A stretch of DNA of 64,000 nt from Bryum argenteum (Eukaryota; Streptophyta; Bryopsida; Bryales; Bryaceae): NCBI GenBank assembly GCA_037043015.1, contig CM073323.1, positions 8,804,001-8,868,000 on the forward strand, in the 5' to 3' direction. The position numbers were made by a program, and so were the translations under genes. The notes under the pieces were generated by a model. It ran no database searches and was not told the DNA's origin. It saw only the letters and a program-made list of their open reading frames with translations. Positions 59,951 through 64,000 of the stretch are shown here, piece after piece; the first letter of the stretch is position 1; every line of letters starts with the position of its first letter.

Positions 59951-60542
59951 ACAAAGGTGGTATCTTTGGAGAACAAGAACATACCGAAGAGCACAAAGCT
60001 GAAGACAAAAATTAAAAATAAAAAATAAAATCTATAAAAAAAAAATTGATGGGTACATTGGCAATGACATGATCTTTGCAGGGCTATTGCTGACATAATG
60101 CTAAGGTCAGTCAACAACTCAACCACCATCCCCACAATAGGGCATTCAATTTTGCCCCCTTTTGGCCTTTTTTTCTCTATTTGAAAAATGGGCTCATTAT
60201 GTCTGAATGAGTGTTCACTTATGGACTTTCCCACATCCTATAATTGCTAGGGCCTTACCCCTTTGTCTTATCTTGGGTCCACCATGTAAAAGTTCATTTG
60301 GGTGAATTATGGAAGCTTATCATTGGTGCGTGGTTCCAAAAAAGTGAAAAGTTAGAAACCTTTCTTGATACATGGGATGGGTTCTTACATGTGTTACACC
60401 GACAATTGCCTTTTTGGACCATTATATGCCTTCCTTCTAGAATTATTTTCATCCATTCAAGTATAAAAAAATGTGGTATATGTAAATTACCATGATTATA
60501 ATTTGATTTGCAATTGTGTGATGTAAACGCTAAGTTGGGTTG
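59951..60542. other. AT-rich intergenic, no recognised gene
   Basis: No gene or repeat was assigned; short frames without motifs are present on both strands. Confidence 0.4.
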
Positions 60543-61083
60543 TTAACCCCTAAAGGCCCAGGAAAGCCGAATCGGCGTTTTGCAGTTTTGGGCACCTTAG
60601 ATGAGAGGTCAAATTTTGGTGTTTTGGGCTGTAATTTGGTGTGTGTGTCGGGAAACATAGTAATTGTGTGTGGTAAAATTTGCAAAGTAAGATTCCAATT
60701 TTAGTGCCTTGTAGAGCAAATTTTTGATTTGGAGTTGAGAAAGGGCAGAACGGGTTGTTGTTGTGGCCACTAAGGAACAAGGTGGAAATGGGGGCAGTTG
60801 CGAGGGTCACTCGAGAAAACTCCAGAGGGGCAGGGGTTCCAAGCAGGGTTTTGGAGGACCCAACATTCGGCAGAATTGAATGCTTTGGGACTGGCCAAAG
60901 ATTGACGCCCCCTCCAAATACATGTCATAACTACAAACTTCGTGAAACTGGCGGCTGAGAACACACTGACATGGGGCGATTCAAATTTCAGAATTTGAAT
61001 GAGAAACTCATGGAAAGATGTTGGGAACAACAAACAGCATACATCAAATCCAAAGCATATTTCAAAAGTAACAAAAATCCATT

Positions 61084-61578
61084 ATGGCTAGTTTTGCAAA
61101 TTCTTTGGACGGGGTTCCTGTGACTGCTGCCATCATTTCACTAGCAACTACCGATTCGAGAGAGGCGAGTGCAACAGTAGGAGAAGGATTCATCGAGGTG
61201 CCAGTATGGACCGAAAATGATCAGAGCACTGAAAATGGTGATTACGCAGTAGAGTCTTCGGCCAGGGAGATCGAACAGCTCCTTCGTGGTCCAACTGTAC
61301 TTGCCGCCGAGGTTGAGCTTCAGCGAGAGGAATCGGCGGCGAACTGTACGTGCCAGGGAGGTCGACGAGTTCCTTCGGAGGCGTACTGCAGCTGCCTCCG
61401 ACCGTCCAGCTTCAAGGTCGCCGCTGCATCAAGTTCGGCAGCCTGCAGATCATCACCAACTTCGGCAGCCCATGCGCCAGTGAGCGATCAGATGATTGCA
61501 CAGATCGAGGAGCGATCACATCAACGGGTTCGAATACATGAACATGAACTTGGTTTGCATGTGGAACTTGCATGGTAA
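61084..61578 (+). CDS. piggyBac-associated reading frame 1, 164 aa, unknown
   Basis: This ATG-started frame lies inside the element between its left end and the transposase. It is acidic at the start and Ala/Ser-rich later, with a CxC cluster around residues 88-105. I recognise no domain. A possible donor (CATG|GTAAAC) lies just before the stop, so it could be a first exon, but joining it to the next frame is out of phase. The 61280-61510 part is GC-richer than its surroundings. Confidence 0.3.
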   Translation: MASFANSLDGVPVTAAIISLATTDSREASATVGEGFIEVPVWTENDQSTENGDYAVESSAREIEQLLRGPTVLAAEVELQREESAANCTCQGGRRVPSEAYCSCLRPSSFKVAAASSSAACRSSPTSAAHAPVSDQMIAQIEERSHQRVRIHEHELGLHVELAW

Positions 61579-61618
61579 ACTGACATCACATCAACTGACT
61601 AATATGACCATATGCAGG

Positions 61619-61996
61619 AACCCAATACTGCGGTTGTGAGTGTCGGAAACTTGCAGCCACTTCTTATTTCGACATTGCCGCCTCCATCTGCCGATCCAGA
61701 AGCTCGCCTTCGTTCCTGGGCTGTACGCAAACACCTTCGAGCACATCAGATTCATGACCTCCTTTCACTGCTTGATCAAAAACATTTGCGCAGTTTACGC
61801 GTTCGTAAGAAGTCCAAAGCTTGGCCAAGAAATCCACAAGCAAATAATTTCCGACACCATTTCTACAGGCAAGCCGCACATATTCTAGGGTGGGTTGATC
61901 AACACGCTTTTGAGCAAGAATTTCTTGATATTGTCAAATCTACTTGGCCCGATACAAGCAATGCCTCCACGTCGATCATGGAAGAAGTCAAAGGAG
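61619..61996 (+). CDS. piggyBac-associated frame 2 (possible exon), unknown
   Basis: An acceptor-like ATATGCAG at 61611-61618 is followed by an open frame of about 126 codons. The frame is basic in the middle (RSLRVRKKSKAWPRNPQ) and ends at a donor-like GGAG|GTGAGT at 61996. It contains WAVRKHLRAHQIHDLLSLLD and HILGWVDQHAFEQEFLDIV, helical in appearance. I do not recognise the domain. It may be a second protein of the transposon or an N-terminal exon, but splicing to 62074 is not in phase by my reading. Confidence 0.3.
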
Positions 61997-62073
61997 GTGA
62001 GTATCTCTTGTGTAACATGTACCTAAATTTCATAGTTGAGAGTTATGAGTAATGTCTAACTTGGAGAATACAG

Positions 62074-64000
62074 ATGGAGTGGGACAATATTCCAATGAGA
62101 AGGAGTTCACGTCTACAGACACAACCGGAACCAACTACGGTTCCTCCAAGCCCACCATCTAGTCCTGAAGCAATATTACCTCCTCAACATCAAGAATTGC
62201 CAGATCTAGGACCTGGAGTTGAGCTCATGACCTTCCCTGATACAGATGTTGGCTTCAACGGCGAGTACTTGAATTCGCAATCTCCAGTGCATGCGTATTA
62301 CCCAAGCTCAGAAGAATTGTGTAATGAAGAAGGAGAAGATGATAGTGGTATGGAGAGAGCTGCAAGTCTTGAGGATATCCTCTGGCCACCTGAAGTCTTG
62401 CTTGCAGCAATAAACTTTGGCCGAAGAGGACGGAAGAGAGGTGGTGAGATCTACAATGCTGGACCTGATCCCGAAGAAGCAAGCGGGAGTGGTGAGATGC
62501 ACGGACCAGCGCTGCAGCTAGGCGTCGACCAAGATTGCGGTGATGCAACGGCGTTGCGACTAGTATGGGACTCAAGCCGGCGGACTGCGGGCTGGCACAG
62601 CGCCGCGGCCACGAGGTCGGGCCACGTCGGCGAGTCAAGCGCGTCGGCTGCCAGCTGGGGTCCGGCGCCGAGCGCAGCGGGGCATCTCCAGCCGAACAGC
62701 AGCAACGGCCGGCACGCCTGCTTACCCGGGCACCAGGGCCTTCCTGTGGCGGGTGCATCGCCTTCTGGCCTTCCCCTTACAGGCCATACGCTTGGGCTAC
62801 AAGGGCAACCAGTAGTTGTGACTTCAGAAGAAAATATTGGTCAATTCACATTGCAGCCAAATATTTTTATTGGGGAGAGAAGTACTGGTATTGGGCCTGG
62901 AGAATTCTATGGCAATGATACTGAGGGCGGTAATAATAATATGGAGTGGGATGATGATGTTGAGGAAGAACATATAATAAGAAGGAGAATGACACGCAAT
63001 GGTGTGAGGGATGATTTGGGTGGGAATGATAGTGAGGACTTACCCAATTTTGAAAGTGCCTCTGATAGTGATGGAGATAATCGTAACGATGGGTTACCCC
63101 ATCAACAAGAGGATATTAGGTGGCAATTTAGGAATGAGACTTGGGGAAACCCAAGTATTATGTATAATCCAATGCCGATATCATTTTTGGGGAAACCCAT
63201 GGGTCCTTCTCGTCATCATCGTGGTATGCCAAGTTTTATGGATTTATTTGGCCTCTTTTGGACTCCACACATGTTGGCCACTATTGTTCAAGAAACTAAT
63301 CGGTATGCAAATGCTCCTTTAGATGAGCATGGAAATACCAAAGGTGGTCCTACTTGGGAGAATATGACAATTTCGAGCCTCAAAGCATTTATGGCCTTAG
63401 CCATATATATGGGGTTGAGGGTTCAACCTAATGTAAGAACATATTGGATGCGTGATGACCTCTTTGGATGCCCAAGTATTTCAAATATATTTACACGGGC
63501 CCGATTTCAAGACATTAGGAGATGTCTCCATCTTACAAACATGGAAGGACAAACTAGAGGGGACCCGGTTATGACAAAATCGGTCAAACAAGATGGTTAG
63601 TCAATGCTATGAGAGATCAATGTAAAAGGCATGGTTTCTTGGAAAATATTTGACCATTGATGAAATGATGATTCGCTATAAGGGGACATATTCACCGATA
63701 CGTCAATATATGCCTAAGAAGCCTCAAAAGTGGGGCTTGAAGGTTTGGTGTTTGGCATGCTCGATTTCAAAGTTCGTATGGAATTTCGAGATCTATTGTG
63801 GAAAAGACAATATTGTAGCCCCCCTTCCCATAGAACAACCTAATATTGTTCTTGGCGATGCTCGATTGGCCCATAATGTAGTTATGAGGTTAGTGGATGG
63901 CCTTTGGAACTTAGGCCATTGCGTGACAATGGATAATTACTTCACTAGTTTTGGACTTTTCACAACTCTTTTATCACGGGAAATGTATGCATGTGGGACA
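62074..64000 (+). pseudogene. piggyBac transposase, frame-disrupted, incomplete at window end
   Basis: The frame 62074-63600 starts MEWDNIPMRRSSRLQ, passes through an acidic disordered region, a GC-rich insert (about 62440-62790) and another acidic stretch, and enters the conserved piggyBac N-terminal core from about 63120 (PSFMDLFGLFWTPHM, SLKAFMALAIYMGL, FQDIRRCLHLTN). The reading then changes frame near 63569 and again near 63640. After the second change come LTIDEMMIRYKGTYSPIRQY (first catalytic Asp), WGLKVWCLA and TMDNYFTSFG (second catalytic Asp). The third Asp and the cysteine-rich tail lie beyond the window. As written the protein cannot be translated through, so this copy looks dead unless the two shifts are sequence errors. 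Confidence 0.85.

Larger units (their letters stand above)
60543..64000 (+). mobile_element. piggyBac element, left part, runs off the window
   Basis: The left boundary is TTAA (60543-60546) followed by CCCCTAAAGGCCCAGGAAAG and CCGAATCGGCG, a TTAA target plus CCCC terminus of piggyBac type with a small GCCGA/TCGGC fold-back. About 540 bp of leader follow, then reading frames that lead into a piggyBac transposase (62074 onward). The right terminal repeat lies beyond 64000. At more than 3.4 kb this is the only gene-bearing DNA transposon in the window, and its terminus matches the short elements ending at 6987 and 35143. Confidence 0.85.

Noticed and set aside
1..64000. LTR retrotransposons, CRISPR arrays, rRNA genes, organellar insertions
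   Set aside because: I found no reverse transcriptase, integrase or gag motifs, no paired long terminal repeats, no regularly spaced identical repeats and no rRNA-like sequence.

Overview
This window comes from a nuclear plant genome. Its genes have many short spliced introns (about 80-390 bp). The large ARF-GEF matches the plant BIG class, and the oxysterol-binding-protein, patatin and strictosidine-synthase-like genes are also plant-type. Stowaway-, CACTA- and Mutator-type miniature elements and a tRNA-headed SINE are present. piggyBac elements are not typical of flowering plants, so I infer a non-seed plant, possibly a bryophyte; the clade is a guess.

Layout. From 1 to about 27 kb there is no convincing conserved gene. 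This stretch is an AT-rich mosaic of small transposons, microsatellites and dispersed repeats, with a few GC-richer islands (18.5-20.8 kb, 24.6-25.1 kb, 26.3-26.8 kb) that may be transcribed. 27.1-30.4 kb (minus): a complete eight-exon patatin-like phospholipase (644 aa). 30.5-36.8 kb: repeats again. 37.1-44.9 kb (plus): a complete 12-exon BIG-type ARF guanine-nucleotide exchange factor (1774 aa). 45.5-47.1 kb (minus): a two-exon strictosidine-synthase-like/APMAP-like protein (361 aa). 48.7-49.7 kb (minus): a decayed piggyBac transposase C-terminal half. 51.9-57.8 kb (minus): a complete 16-exon oxysterol-binding-protein-related protein with a PH domain (1055 aa). 60.5-64.0 kb (plus): the left part of a large piggyBac element whose transposase is broken by at least two frame changes and runs off the window. 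Exon junctions were read by eye from GT/AG sites and family conservation; all four gene models sum to a multiple of three.

The four host genes are housekeeping or metabolic and do not form a pathway, although the ARF-GEF and the oxysterol-binding protein both act in membrane traffic and lipid handling. The distinctive content is the piggyBac system. There is one gene-bearing element, one transposase relic, and at least four families of short non-autonomous elements that share TTAA target sites and CCCT or CCCC termini. Several carry a small hairpin just inside one terminus. One family shares its terminal sequence with the gene-bearing element.
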